DNA of 60,000 nt. Source: Strigamia acuminata. Lineage: Eukaryota; Arthropoda; Chilopoda; Geophilomorpha; Linotaeniidae. The number at the start of each line of letters is the position of its first letter. Position 1 is the first letter of the stretch. The position numbers and the translations under genes were made by a program. Where the stretch lies: NCBI GenBank assembly GCA_949358305.1, contig OX442317.1, positions 15,196,491 to 15,256,490 on the forward strand, given 5' to 3'. Below are positions 42,837 to 54,332 of the stretch, one piece after another. A model generated the notes under the pieces. It saw only the letters and a program-made list of their open reading frames with translations. It made no database searches and had not been told where the DNA came from.

Positions 42837-45800
42837 CTACTTCGAGACGAAAATCCGGGATAATAAATTTCGAAGACGCTCTGAACTGAGCCACTTGGTG
42901 AAAATGTCGGATACATTTATCTCACCCGGAATCTTGCGGAGTTCGAAACAACCGGCAATATGCCACTCACGAAGCCAGTGAAACTTCACTCGAATATGTT
43001 TCGTTTTCGAGTTCTCGATGTCGTTGTTCGTGAACTGAATCGAGGCGAGGGCATCGGAAAATATGATCGGTTTCGATAATCGACGTAAAGGCGGAAATAC
43101 TTGATAAATACTGTCCAACCAGTATAATTCCTTGACGATTTCGACTAATGCCACAAACTCGGCTTCCATGGTGGAGCAAGCAACACTGGTCTGTTTTTTG
43201 CAGCTCCAGCCAATGGGCACACTTCCGATGTAGACAATGTATCCGCCGAATGATCTCGATGTAGCGATGTCGGAGGCCCAAGAGGCGTCTGTGCAACCCC
43301 ACAGTTGACTCGAATCGCATTTCGAAAGTTCGATGGAATAATCACTCGTATTGGCCACATATCGAAGAACTTGAAGCAAACACTTAATGTGGCTTTGGTC
43401 GTAGCAGTTGTTGTACTGAGAGAGAGCGATGACCGAGTATAAGATGTCGGGACGAGTGCGAGAAGCGAGAAAAAGTAACGATCCGATGAGCGACCGATAC
43501 GGGAAATCCGGGAGATTGTCCAACGAGCCTTTCACGAGCGTGGTTCCCGGTGTAACAGGCACTTTAATGAGTGCATCGGACGAAACATTAAACTTTTTGA
43601 GGAGTTTATCGATGTAATTGCGTTGAGTCATGAAGACTTTCCCGTCACGACGCTCGAATTCCACTCCGAGCAACTTGGTTATCGGGCCGAGGTTGACGAT
43701 TTCGAACTTGCTCGTGATCAATGCAAGAATACGGTCTCGGATGTTCTCCGACGCGTAAAATAAAACGATGTCGTCAACGTAAACTAACATGATGGCCGAA
43801 TGTCCAAATGCGTAAACGCAATTACAAGCCGGAAATTTCTGGAATCCGAGTCCGGTTAACGTTTCATCGAGCTTTTGGTACCACATGCGCCCCGACTGAT
43901 GAAGACCGTAAAGCGACTTGGTCAACAACCAGACGTTGTCGGGCGAGGAGCATGTGGCACCGGCGGGAATCCGCATGTAGATTTCGTGGTCGAGGTCGCC
44001 GTAGAGGTAGGCACATTTTACGTCGAGATGAGTATCCCTCCATCCTAACAAGACGACTAGAAGACAGAAGAAAAATCGGATGAGCACGAAGTTAACTACC
44101 GGACTAAAAACTTCATCGAAATCAACGCCCATTGTTTGGCGGAAACCTTGTGCGACAAGTCGGGCACGGTATCGATGAATTGTCCCGGTGGCGTCCGATT
44201 TTAACTTGAAAATCCACTTGCAAGCTAGGACTGTCTTATCGGGTGGACGCGGAACCTCTTTGTAAACCTCGCGCTTCTTGAAAGTAGAAAGCTCCTCGTC
44301 GATTGCTTCGGTCCATTTCGGTGCTTCGGGCAATTTAACTGCTTCGGCATATGTGGCCGGTTCCCGAAAACACATGAAGACACGATGAGGCGATGGTGGA
44401 ACATAGGGCATGTGGTGTTCCAAATTGCCAAAAAAGAAAATAGACTCGTCATACGGTAGCCGATGTGCGAAACAATAAGCGGCGATATCGTTTTGCGACC
44501 GCAAGCGGACACCGTGTTCCGGATAATAATAAACGTCGACCTTGATCTTTCCCGGGATTTGATCTTTCCGGAGATGTTCCTCTCTCCTCCATCCGCTGAA
44601 GGGCGAAACGCCGCCAATAAAACTCCAAGGGCAATGAAGAGCACGTAAAGGGGCCAAATTAGGCGTACCCGGAGCGGGAATAGGCAAGGCGGCCGCTTCG
44701 TCAAGAAGGTCGTCGTCAAAGTCAGAACCCTGTACAGACATCGCCGTGGTATCGTCAAGACATGGAAGAGTTGGGTAAGAGATCGAACGTCGCAGCTGGG
44801 GTAAACGCGTGGAACGTATGGTTGGAGAAAATTGGCCATGTCCTGCAACGGTCGCTGCAGTAACGGAGTCATCGGCAGCGGTCACGGAGCCATCAGGAAT
44901 AGCCTCACCATCCAGAGGCACGCTTGCAGCGGCGGACGGGGCAAATGAAGCGAAAGACGGAGCGGTCGAAGCGACAGACTGAGCACGACTGATAATTCCA
45001 TCATCGTCACTACTGCCGGCGGAAGAATCGTTATCCGAATCGCGACGTCGTCGAGGCCAAGGTTGAGTTGGGAAATTATCATGAAAAGTGACACGCGACG
45101 GGGTGTGGCCACGAGCAGGCTCCTCCATGGGTGGAGCATTGTCATCCGGATCCGGAACATAAAAGGGCGAGCGTTTAAAGTTCTGCCGTTCATCGATTTG
45201 GACGTGAACAGTTTCGGTGACAGTGTTCGTAGCCGGATTCAAAACTCGATAACCGCGAGTACCAGAAGCGTAGCCGACGAGAAATCCCTCCCACGCTCGA
45301 GGATCCAGTTTGGTGCGTCCAGGCGCGGTGAAGTGCACCCAGCACTTGGAACCGATTTTACGAAAATGTCTGACGGAAAGAGCTCGCTGGCGCCACAAAA
45401 TGTACGGGATTTCGTCGTTGAGCTTCGAATGTGGACTTCGGTTCTTGATGTACACGAATGTCACAGCAAGTTCGGCCCAAAGCGTATGCGGAAATCCGGT
45501 TTCGGATCTAACGGAGCGGAGATAATCGCCCATCGTCCGGTTCAGGCGTTCGGCGACTCCATTCATCTGTGGGCTCGCGGGGTTGGTCCGTTGCGCAACA
45601 ATACCCTTGTCGGCGAGATAACGGTCAAAATCCCTTGAAATGAATTCTCCTCCACGGTCGGTACGAATCGTTTTGATCCGGCAATCGGCTATACGTTCGA
45701 CACGGGAAACAAAGTCTTTGAACGTAGCGAAAACATCGGATTTACGGGCAATCGGGAAAAGCCAGGCATACCTGGTGGCGTCGTCGATAATGGTGAAGGC

Positions 45801-47744
45801 GAAATTAGCGCCACCAATGGAAGGCAGTCTCGACGGGCCCCAGACGTCCATGTGAAGCAATTCAAGCGGTTTCGTGGTCGAAGGCGCGGAAATCGGCTTA
45901 TGCGAAGCACGCGTAGACTTGGCGACACGGCACGTGTTGCATGAAAGTTCCTGTCGAACAGCAGCTGGATCAAGTCCGTAAACCTGGGAGTTAGCAGCCA
46001 AAGTCCGCATGGCTTTGGTGTGCAGGTGACCCAGTCTGCTGTGCCACAATCCCGTGGCATCCGCGACGTTGACCGACGTAGTAACCTGTTTAGGAGGTGA
46101 TGTTGCATTTGACTTAGCAACAGGAGGAGGTGATGTTGCGTTTGACTTGGCAACGGGAAGAGGAGAGGTGAGGGCATTGGAATACATCCGGATCTGTTGA
46201 GGTTGGGATCCGGGAATAGGAGCAGGACTGGTAGGAAAAAGTGAAGGGACCAGTAAGGTGTTGGAGGAGACGGGCAAGCGGAAATCGGTCATATTGTCAG
46301 CCGACTTCGTCTTAGCCTTGTTGGAAGACTTGGGCAATGCGGGAAAGTCCTCTTCCTTCGTCACTAGAGTGGTCGGTGTCGGAGTCGGAGGCAACGATGA
46401 AACGGGTGGAGGACTCGAAACATTAGTCGGAGCGGCGAATGGCGAGATAAGCCCATCCACGAAATAAAGTCCAGACTTCTGTTTCGCCCGAAGAACACTT
46501 AGTTTGATATCCGTTTCATACGTGTGCAATTCCGAGTTGTGAATGTGGATGTGATGTCCGCATTTATCAATCCGAGAAACCGAGATAAGATTGGCGCCGA
46601 AGTCAGGTGCGAATAAGACGTCGCGTAGCATTACGGTGCATTCGCAGCCATCGATGAGCGACTTGACCGGAACGTCACCTTTGCCTGTGACCTTCGAACT
46701 GCCTTGTCCTAACTCGATGTTGAACGGGACAACGGAAACAAAGTTCGTGAACCACGCTTGAACGTGCGAGACGTGGTCTGTTGCGCCACAATCAACGATC
46801 CATTCGTGGGATTGGAGGAAATGCACAGTCGGTGCTGTAACAACTGGTGGCGCAGACAAGAGGTACGCAGCATCACGTCGCGGGCGGGAAATTTCACGGC
46901 TTTGACCACCCGGTTGCTGAGAATTGGTTCCCTTTCGACGTCGGTTTTTGCTGCGAGATCGTCCTTGTAGTGCAGCTGCCGGTTGCTGTTCCTTCAATTG
47001 TCGGCGCGGAAGAGGGCATTTGTTCGCGTAGTGGCCCATCTGATCGCAATTGAAACAACGAATTTTCGATAGTGGACGAGGATTGCGAGATTGACTGCGG
47101 TTGCGATTGTCCGCGGCGAATGCCGACGTCTTCTTCGTATTGTGATCGGATTTCGACTTCAAACGAAGGTATTCCGACAAGAGCTGTTCGGAGACTTTGG
47201 CCGGGGTAAAATTCGCCAACGGCCAATGGTAAATGGAGAACGTTGCCTGGTCGTAATCCGCCGGAAGAAAATCGAGGTACTGGTAGGCCTGGTGTCGAGG
47301 GAGAATGTCCTCTCCGATGTCCTTCAATTGACGAACCATCAGGTCTACACGCCCCAGGAAATCGGGCATCTCCTCGTTCGGCTCCAGTTTCAATTGCAAG
47401 AACTGTCGGCGCATAGCTGCCTGACGGGCGAGTGAACTGGGGGCGTAGATCTTGGCGAGCATGTCCCATTGTTCCTTCGGTGTCTCGCAGCCATCGAGTG
47501 CCGACTGTTTGGCTTCGGATACCAAACAATAAATGGTTCCTAGGGCTCGTTCCTTCCGACGTTGATATTTGCGTTTCCCCTTGTCATCCGCCGTCTTCAG
47601 AAAATCCTCCTCGCCGTCTTCTGTGACGTGATGCCACAGGCCTTCACTTTTGAGCAACATCTTAACTGTTCGTTGCCATTGTTCGTAGTTGCCGGTCGTC
47701 AGGACCGGTACACGTCCCGACGTCGCTTCGGAAGCCTTTTGCAT
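42837..47744 (-). CDS. Copia 2 Gag-Pol polyprotein, 1,635 residues
   Basis: Start chosen at the ATG at 47744, which aligns with the start of copia 1; upstream codons are open but lack ATG. From this Met: Gag N-terminal domain (NYEQWQRTVKMLLKSEGLW near 18), zinc knuckle CFNCDQMGHYANKC near 228, protease DCGATDHV near 320, GAG-pre-integrase zinc region (LWHSRLGHLHT) near 567, integrase core with HMDVWGP near 630, RTDRGGEF near 693 and NGVAERLNRT near 730, RT with KWIFKLK near 1172 and YVDD near 1320, RNase H with TDASWASD near 1483 and STMEAEF near 1525. The domain order is that of Ty1/copia. No stop or shift is seen; all visible catalytic residues are present. Confidence 0.96.
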   Translation of the reverse strand: MQKASEATSGRVPVLTTGNYEQWQRTVKMLLKSEGLWHHVTEDGEEDFLKTADDKGKRKYQRRKERALGTIYCLVSEAKQSALDGCETPKEQWDMLAKIYAPSSLARQAAMRRQFLQLKLEPNEEMPDFLGRVDLMVRQLKDIGEDILPRHQAYQYLDFLPADYDQATFSIYHWPLANFTPAKVSEQLLSEYLRLKSKSDHNTKKTSAFAADNRNRSQSRNPRPLSKIRCFNCDQMGHYANKCPLPRRQLKEQQPAAALQGRSRSKNRRRKGTNSQQPGGQSREISRPRRDAAYLLSAPPVVTAPTVHFLQSHEWIVDCGATDHVSHVQAWFTNFVSVVPFNIELGQGSSKVTGKGDVPVKSLIDGCECTVMLRDVLFAPDFGANLISVSRIDKCGHHIHIHNSELHTYETDIKLSVLRAKQKSGLYFVDGLISPFAAPTNVSSPPPVSSLPPTPTPTTLVTKEEDFPALPKSSNKAKTKSADNMTDFRLPVSSNTLLVPSLFPTSPAPIPGSQPQQIRMYSNALTSPLPVAKSNATSPPPVAKSNATSPPKQVTTSVNVADATGLWHSRLGHLHTKAMRTLAANSQVYGLDPAAVRQELSCNTCRVAKSTRASHKPISAPSTTKPLELLHMDVWGPSRLPSIGGANFAFTIIDDATRYAWLFPIARKSDVFATFKDFVSRVERIADCRIKTIRTDRGGEFISRDFDRYLADKGIVAQRTNPASPQMNGVAERLNRTMGDYLRSVRSETGFPHTLWAELAVTFVYIKNRSPHSKLNDEIPYILWRQRALSVRHFRKIGSKCWVHFTAPGRTKLDPRAWEGFLVGYASGTRGYRVLNPATNTVTETVHVQIDERQNFKRSPFYVPDPDDNAPPMEEPARGHTPSRVTFHDNFPTQPWPRRRRDSDNDSSAGSSDDDGIISRAQSVASTAPSFASFAPSAAASVPLDGEAIPDGSVTAADDSVTAATVAGHGQFSPTIRSTRLPQLRRSISYPTLPCLDDTTAMSVQGSDFDDDLLDEAAALPIPAPGTPNLAPLRALHCPWSFIGGVSPFSGWRREEHLRKDQIPGKIKVDVYYYPEHGVRLRSQNDIAAYCFAHRLPYDESIFFFGNLEHHMPYVPPSPHRVFMCFREPATYAEAVKLPEAPKWTEAIDEELSTFKKREVYKEVPRPPDKTVLACKWIFKLKSDATGTIHRYRARLVAQGFRQTMGVDFDEVFSPVVNFVLIRFFFCLLVVLLGWRDTHLDVKCAYLYGDLDHEIYMRIPAGATCSSPDNVWLLTKSLYGLHQSGRMWYQKLDETLTGLGFQKFPACNCVYAFGHSAIMLVYVDDIVLFYASENIRDRILALITSKFEIVNLGPITKLLGVEFERRDGKVFMTQRNYIDKLLKKFNVSSDALIKVPVTPGTTLVKGSLDNLPDFPYRSLIGSLLFLASRTRPDILYSVIALSQYNNCYDQSHIKCLLQVLRYVANTSDYSIELSKCDSSQLWGCTDASWASDIATSRSFGGYIVYIGSVPIGWSCKKQTSVACSTMEAEFVALVEIVKELYWLDSIYQVFPPLRRLSKPIIFSDALASIQFTNNDIENSKTKHIRVKFHWLREWHIAGCFELRKIPGEINVSDIFTKWLSSERLRNLLSRIFVSK

Positions 47745-48449
47745 GATTGCGGAGGAAAAATCGTCGAAAAATTTCCGAAAATCGAAGCACAATTGACGAA
47801 ATCGAAGCACTTTTCACTCGAAGCACTCGAAGCACTACCGACGCACACACAAACGTTGTTCGAAGCGGAAAGACCTCGACGGGGAGCCAATGCTAAAATT
47901 GGCTGAGAACCTTAGACAAGTGTCCCCCTAACGTCCTTTATGACCACCTGGGGCCGCGGGAATGTTAGGTGGCGCAGGGCTCAGCCTTGTCTAAGAATAC
48001 AGTGACGCTTGCCCAGATTTGGACGAAGGGCGCCAAGGATTCTAATTGACCCACACCAAAAAACTTAAAACTAACAAATAAATTCGAAATCTGAAATAAA
48101 AAGGAGAAGTTGATGAATCTGTGTGCACAGACGTCCCTGTGCACACCGCGCATAAAAAATGCGGAATTCTTCGAAAGATCGCCGACCGATTTCGAAAATC
48201 GGGAAAAAAATCGCCGTCCGATTGTGAAAATCGGGAAAAACTTCTGAAAAAAAATTCGCCGTACACCGGGGTACTAAGCGAGATGAAGTTCTATGTGGCC
48301 ACACTGTACTCCGGGGTACAAAGTGTGTCGAGACATCGGAAATTCGGCGAAAAACTGGAAATAAACAAAAATTTCCGCACAAATCGCGAAAAAATCGCGA
48401 AATTTACGGAAAATTAGTGAAAAAACGAGGCACTGGTGTCTTTCCAGGC
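47745..48449 (-). other. Copia 2 leader
   Basis: About 700 bp. On the minus strand it contains repeated cgattttc-gaaatcgg type segments and a gtttatttccag site like the ones in the copia 1 leader. No ORF with a credible start was found. Confidence 0.65.
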
Positions 48450-48460
48450 CTCTGCTACCA
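48450..48460 (-). other. Primer binding site of copia 2, tRNA-iMet
   Basis: Minus strand TGGTAGCAGAG, two bases inside the 5' LTR; same sequence and spacing as in copia 1. Confidence 0.85.
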
Positions 48461-48462
48461 CT

Positions 48463-49019
48463 TGTAGCACTGTGGCGCAATAAATGCACGATAAATCGTG
48501 CTGGAAGCGTGAAAATAACGTGCTCACGGCAATGCATGAGCTGGAAAAATTGCCGTGATGCGTAAACGCGAGTTCGGGTCTGTATTGGGCCAGAAAACGC
48601 GTGTACCACACTTATAAAGACGTGTGGCACATAAACTAATACTGATAATTAACAAAATACACTTTAATTCGAGAAAACTTACATAATTGATCCAAAAACC
48701 ATTTGAAAACATAGAGAAACACACTGGCTGTGTGCGCGGCCATTTGCAAAGTGCCAGAGACATCTGGTGGCCGATATTATAAACAATAATAATGAAAAAC
48801 ATAAGAACAAGATAGAGGATGCATGAAACCTAATGTATTGAGTACATTTAACCCGGTATCATGCATTCTCTTTACAAACAAGCATGAAAACACTAAATAA
48901 ACACTGAATAACCCAGGAAAATGGAAACAATTACCGATAAATGATAAAATAAACATTTTAAAGCCATTTCACATCGAAAAACGATTTAATTAGGTGAAAA
49001 GCGGTTCCAAAGTCCAACA
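48463..49019 (-). repeat. 5' LTR of copia 2
   Basis: 557 bp, no difference noticed from 42234-42790. On the plus strand it ends at GTCCAACA, followed by AATCA and then copia 1 coding sequence. Confidence 0.93.
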
Positions 49020-49024
49020 AATCA

Positions 49025-52000
49025 TTCGTGCAAAGGAACGTGGTGGCTTGTATTATTTGGACGGTTTGTGTTCGGTTCCCATCAGTTCGACAACGGTTTC
49101 GACGGCCACTCCACCGACAATTCAACCTGTTAAAACAATGGTCACGACAGAAGTGGACTTCGACAATGTTCCGAAACCGGTTAAAGGAAAACAAAAGCAA
49201 CGGGAAATTACAGACTATCGTTTTGATCTGCCAGCGGTTGAGAGTGTGAAGGCAATTCCCACCCAACCAATTCCAAACCTGACCGATCCTACACATTTTC
49301 CCGTCCTTACTCCTGTTCCCCCACCGGTCATTGTCAATCCGACCACACAATCCTATTCCAATGCTCTGCAATTTCTACCGATTTCCCCTCCTCCTGGCAA
49401 TTTACCTCCGTCACAGAAAAAGGTAATTGCAAATCCTGCTTCGGTTAAAGATGCCACCGGTCTATGGCATAGTCGACTCGGTCATCTGCATACCAATGCA
49501 ATGAAGCTTCTGGCAGCTAACGACCAGGTTTATGGTTTGCAACCAGCTGAAGTCCGACAAGAATTGTCGTGTAACGACTGCAGAATTGCTAAATCGACCA
49601 GAGCTTCGCATAAACCGGACCCGAATCCCTGTACATCGAAACCATTGGATCTTCTACACATGGATTTGTGGGGACCAGCCCCGCTCACGTCACTGGGCGG
49701 CTCGGATTATGTTTTCACCATCATCGACGATGCCACACGTTACACGTGGATTATCCCGTTGGCCCAGAAGTCGCAAACCTTTGGGGCATTCAAAGACTTC
49801 GTCGCCCGCGTTGAACGAATTCAGAATACGCGCGTGAAAGCAATCAGATCCGACCGTGGCGGCGAATTCATGTCAAATGAATTCTCGAACTACCTCAAAG
49901 AAAAGGGCATCCAAGGGCAGAGGACCAATCCTGCATCACCTCAAATGAACGGCACTGCAGAACGCATAAATCGAACAATGGCCGACAGTGTCCGATCTCT
50001 TATCTCCGAAACTCAACTCCCGGACGACCTTTGGGCGGAACTCGCAGTTACTTTCGCGTATGTGAAGAACCGAAGTCCGCATTCAAGATTGAATAACCAA
50101 ATTCCGTATATCCTATGGCGACAACGAGCATTGTCTTTACGACACCTACGCAAAATGGGGTCCAAATGCTGGGTGCATTACACCGCGCCAGGCCGCAAGA
50201 AACTAGATCCGCGTGCATGGGAGGGATATCTCGTTGGTTACGCGACTGGTACCCGCGGATATAGAGTTTGGAATCCGGTAGAAGATCGAGTTTACGAAAC
50301 GGTTCACGTCAAGATCGATGAACGCCAATCATATCGGAAATCTCTTCGTGGCGCATCTCAACGGCCCGAAGAAACTTTTTCTGATGTCGGACAGCAATCG
50401 GTTTCGTTTAACGACAACGTCCAGTTCCATGACTGGCCAAGAGGATCCGATTCCGAACATTCTGACCATTCCGACGACGACTCCGATAATGGTGGAGCAA
50501 GCCACGCCAGCGGCGTATCGACATCTCACTCTGTTCATACACCGGTCATCCAATTGCCGCCTCCGACAACGCCAGAGCAGTTACTGTTGGATGCGTGTGC
50601 ACTGCAATTACCGAGTTCGGCAAGTCTAGGACATTCACAATCGTATCCCATCCTCTATCAGGAAGGAGATACAGATGACGATATTGCTGACTTTGATGAC
50701 CAAGCCATTCTTCCAAGAACATCTGATTTCACTGGGACATCTGCAGAGCAGTCTCCTCGCCAATCACCGCCTGGTTCTCCAGCGAGATACATCACATATC
50801 GCCGGAAAACCCGTGGAGCAGATCTTTCTCATACAGTGTCGGTATTTGACGATACTCCAATGTCTCCTGCTCCAATTCAGCACATAGTCGGGACTGAAGT
50901 CTTGCCTGCTACGGATCGCCATACTGCATATATTTGGCGACCCATTGGGGGAGATTCCGAGTGCAGTGATTGGAGACGCGAGGAACACCTTCGGAAGGAT
51001 CAAGTTCCGGGATCGATTAAAACGGACGTTTACTATTTTCCGATGCCGGGCATTCGACTCAGATCTCAGAGGGATGTTGATGAATACTGTATGCTCAACA
51101 ACATTGATTATGATCCCGGTTTATTTATTTGGAGCAACATCGAGTACACATTGCCTACGATTCCGGGTGCTCGCCATGCGGCTCATCTTTGTAGAACGGA
51201 ACCAGCTTCCTATGCTGAAATCCCGAAATTTTCCGATGCTCCGAAGTGGCGGGAAGCCATTAAGGAAGAGCTCGACACATTTACCGAAAGAGAAGTTTAT
51301 CTCGAAGTTCCAAGACCACCGGATACTACGATTCTTGGCTGCAAATGGCTTTTTAAGCTTAAGACCGATGCAGCAGGGACGATCACCAGATATCGAGCTC
51401 GTTTAGTCGCCCAGGGTTTTCGTCAAACTCTCGGAGTCGACTACGATGAAGTTTTTAGTCCGGTGGTGAATTTCGTCTTAATCCGTTTATTCTTCTGTCT
51501 TCTCGTAGTGTTGCGTGGTTGGAAGGATGCACACTTAGATGTGAAATGTGCGTACCTGTATGGCGAACTTAAACATAAAGTCTACATGCGGATCCCTGCA
51601 GGTGCCACATGTTCCAACCCCAACAATGTGTGGCTCCTCATCAAGTCACTATACGGACTCCACCAGTCGGGAAGACAGTGGTTCGAAAAATTGGACGAAA
51701 CGCTTCGAGACCTCGGATTCCGAAGAATGCCCGCGTGTAATTGTGTTTACGTCTTCGGAAATTCCGCTATCATGTTAGTCTACGTGGACGATATTATTTT
51801 ATTCTACGCATCCGACAGTGTTTTCGACCAATTGATCCGACTCATCAGTTCGAAATTCCAAATCGTCAATCTCGGTCCGATTACGAAATTGTTAGGTGTC
51901 GAGTTTATCCGTGATATGGGACGCACATTCATTTCCCAACGTGCTTATATTGCGAAAATCATCAAAAAGTTCGGTACCTCGACCAACAAGCTCGTGAAAG

Positions 52001-52722
52001 TTCCCGTGACACCCGGGACGACACTCGTCAGAGGATCGACCGAGAATTTGGAAGATTTTCCATACCGCTCGCTGATCGGATCGCTGTTATTCTTGGCTTC
52101 GAGGACACGCCCCGATATTCTTTACTCCGTTATTCATTTGTCGCAGTATAACACCTGTTATAATAAGACCCACATTCGAGCATTACTTCAAGTCTTGCAG
52201 TACGTGGCAAACACCGCAGACTTTTGTATTGAACTATCGGGCTGTACATCTTCACAATTGTGGGCTTACACCGACGCTTCGTGGGCATGCGATCCGGAGA
52301 CATCATTGAGTTTCGGCGGCAATATTACTTTCATCGGCAACATTCCAATCGGCTGGTCCTGTCGTAAACAGTCGACCGTGGCATGCTCAACAATGGAAGC
52401 AGAATTTATCGCCCTTGTTGAGTGTGTCAAGGAGCTTTACTGGTTGGACCACGTTTATCTTCAGTTTCCGATCCTCAACCGATTATCTCGACCCGTCATT
52501 TACTCCGATGCCCTGTCGGCCATACAGTTTACTTCCAACGATGTCGAAACTTCGAAAACTCGACATATTCGTGTACGTTATCACTGGCTCAGGGAGTGGT
52601 ATACGGCGGGACGTTTTGAACTCCGAAAAGTGCCCGGCGACCTGAACGTCGCTGACATCTTCACGAAGTGGCTCGGATCGGAGCGTTTACAATCGTTGAT
52701 TTCTCGGATTTTCCGATTGTGA
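49025..52722 (+). pseudogene. Copia 1 gag-pol, 3' part (integrase, RT, RNase H)
   Basis: Resumes the copia 1 frame in phase after the AATCA duplication. About 1,232 codons: GAG-pre-integrase LWHSRLGHLHT near 49463, integrase core HMDLWGP near 49658, RSDRGGEF near 49846 and NGTAERINRT near 49948, RT KWLFKLKTDAAG near 51343 with YVDD at about 51780, RNase H TDASWACD near 52270 and STMEAEF near 52388. It ends TGA at 52720-52722. An open frame from 48994 in the copia 2 LTR runs into it, which is incidental. Confidence 0.93.
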
Positions 52723-52927
52723 CTTTATCGTGACATTCTTGTGTTAGTTTTTCCCGATTATGAGAGTCATCGAGATCAGTGGGAATATTCGGGCTTTTGT
52801 AGAGTTTTACAATTATAGTACCCGGCTCGGTGATTCGACTTTATCATTTCCATTTTGTTTAATGTTTACCCTGTAATTCCAGTATGTGTTTATATTTCCC
52901 CGAACATTTAAGATCGAAGGGGGGATT
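52723..52927 (+). other. Copia 1 3' untranslated region and polypurine tract
   Basis: About 200 bp without a gene. gatcgaaggggggatt just before 52928 is the polypurine tract. Confidence 0.8.
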
Positions 52928-53454
52928 TGTTGGTCTAAAGACCGTCTTATTTCGATATCAAATGTTAATTCTTTCTCTATTTAACTTTCAAATGTATTAT
53001 CTCGATATTTTCTTATATATCTCGCTTTTACACACATTGTGTGCTGTCCCGTATGTAATTCCATACAAGTGTTTTCTATTTTGATATGATTTGTTCTTTT
53101 GTTTTGACAAGTTATGTCAATTACTGTCACCAGAGTGCTGTGACACTCTTCTCTCAATCCAAGATGGCGCAACACACGGGCGTGTGTTGTTTGACTACAT
53201 TTTCACCATTATATGTAAGATATATTGTTTTTATTAAAGTGTTTATTATTTTTACATATAGCCTGTTGATTTAAAGCACTCTGTGTGCTCAGTTTGCGCA
53301 TATAAGTGTCCTTAAGACACGCGCTTGTTTTCAAATCGATACACGTATCGATAGCGTCGTGCGGGTTGCACGACGCCATTTTCTGGGTTTAATTTACGCT
53401 TCTGGTCGGCATTTCGGTCACCACTGCGCGCTCCTCTGCTACCGGTTACCTACA
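52928..53454 (+). repeat. 3' LTR of copia 1
   Basis: 527 bp, no difference noticed from 39389-39915. It is followed by GGTGA (53455-53459), the duplicated target. Confidence 0.94.
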
Positions 53455-53459
53455 GGTGA

Positions 53460-54147
53460 TGCGTGGACGGCCCCCATTGGCCGAGCCAGGCCCCTCACCC
53501 TGGCCTATATCAGGTAGAGTTTCGCGCCCTAAAAACAGAACTTACACAAACGACACCAAGAACACAGCAACTACCTCACCGTCAGGCCAACTCCACCAAA
53601 AGTTAGGATTGATCGAGGACCGCTGATTCCAGTGCAACTGTAACTCTCACGAATTTACACTGTGCGTTTATTTCCCGCGAAAGCAGGAAAATAACCCTTG
53701 TGAATTCACACCGAATAACCGACCCACGGTTATTCCACCACTAAAGTGTCCGAGTGCCCTGTAAGAAACTCCCCGTTTCTGGACGGAGCCTTGCGACGCT
53801 AAAACCAACCCCTAGACAACAGGCACGGATAGAAGACTCGAAAGAGCATTCCACCGCGTCCGTGAACGACGAATCCGTGACGAATTTACGACAACTCGAG
53901 ACGCCGCCTTTGTTCCGCCGACCACGCGGAACCGACGACGCCATCTTGAGAAATCCTTTGTTCGACTCTGACCAAGTCGACTCTAGTTTTATACTGAGTG
54001 TATTTTAAGGCTTACGCCTATTGAATAAACCTGTTTGTTCATTTACATATACTTAGTATTCATTTGGGTAATTTACATATTTAGTAGAATCACAGGTAAA
54101 GTAATACACGTTAGCTCATTAAACCTATCACCAGGTAGGACGCGACA
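53460..54147 (+). repeat. 3' LTR of gypsy 2, right part
   Basis: 688 bp matching 27423-28110. It ends GACGCGACA and is followed by AATT and the remaining gypsy 1 leader. Confidence 0.93.
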
Positions 54148-54151
54148 AATT

Positions 54152-54332
54152 TTAACACTAATTTTGCCAATTTTTGAGTTTTTCAACTCTAGATTTTGAT
54201 TTCTTAACCTAATTTTGCAAATTTTTAATGAATTTTCACAAATTTTGACTATTTTTTATTAAATTTTCAAATTTGGGTTTTTCTATTTTAATTTAGGGGC
54301 AGTGTTTGGGGAAACCGCAATCTCCACCACTT
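54152..54332 (-). other. Gypsy 1 leader, LTR-proximal part, with candidate PBS
   Basis: 181 bp of AT-rich leader. Three bases inside the 5' LTR the minus strand reads TGGTGGAGATTGCGG (54315-54329), the expected place and TGG start of a PBS. I could not match it to a tRNA I know. Confidence 0.6.

Larger units (their letters stand above)
42234..49019 (-). mobile_element. Ty1/copia retrotransposon 2, intact
   Basis: 6,786 bp. LTRs of 557 bp at 42234-42790 (3') and 48463-49019 (5'), apparently identical. The target duplication AATCA is at 42229-42233 and 49020-49024, within copia 1 coding sequence. PBS, one complete 1,635-codon gag-pol ORF and a polypurine tract are all present, so it may be able to move. 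Its protein is clearly related to copia 1 but not the same family; LTRs are unrelated in sequence. Confidence 0.95.
39389..53454 (+). mobile_element. Ty1/copia retrotransposon 1
   Basis: LTRs of 527 bp at 39389-39915 and 52928-53454, apparently identical. The target duplication GGTGA is at 39384-39388 and 53455-53459, inside the gypsy 2 LTR. Single gag-pol ORF in copia order (integrase before RT), split by copia 2 at 42234-49019. Without the passenger it is about 7.3 kb. The ORF reads in one phase on both sides of the passenger, so only the insertion disables it. Confidence 0.95.
27293..54147 (+). mobile_element. Ty3/gypsy retrotransposon 2, with a third ORF
   Basis: LTRs of 818 bp: intact at 27293-28110, and split at 39259-39388 plus 53460-54147 (130 + 688 = 818). 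The target duplication AATT is at 27289-27292 and 54148-54151, inside the gypsy 1 leader. It has a PBS, gag, pol in -1 phase, a large third ORF and a polypurine tract. All three ORFs are uninterrupted. LTRs look identical by eye. Without copia 1 it is about 12.8 kb, long for a gypsy element. Coding is GC-richer than in gypsy 1. Confidence 0.93.

Noticed and set aside
54315-54329. Assigning the gypsy 1 PBS to a named tRNA
   Set aside because: TGGTGGAGATTGCGG is in the right place but matches no tRNA 3' end I could recall with confidence.
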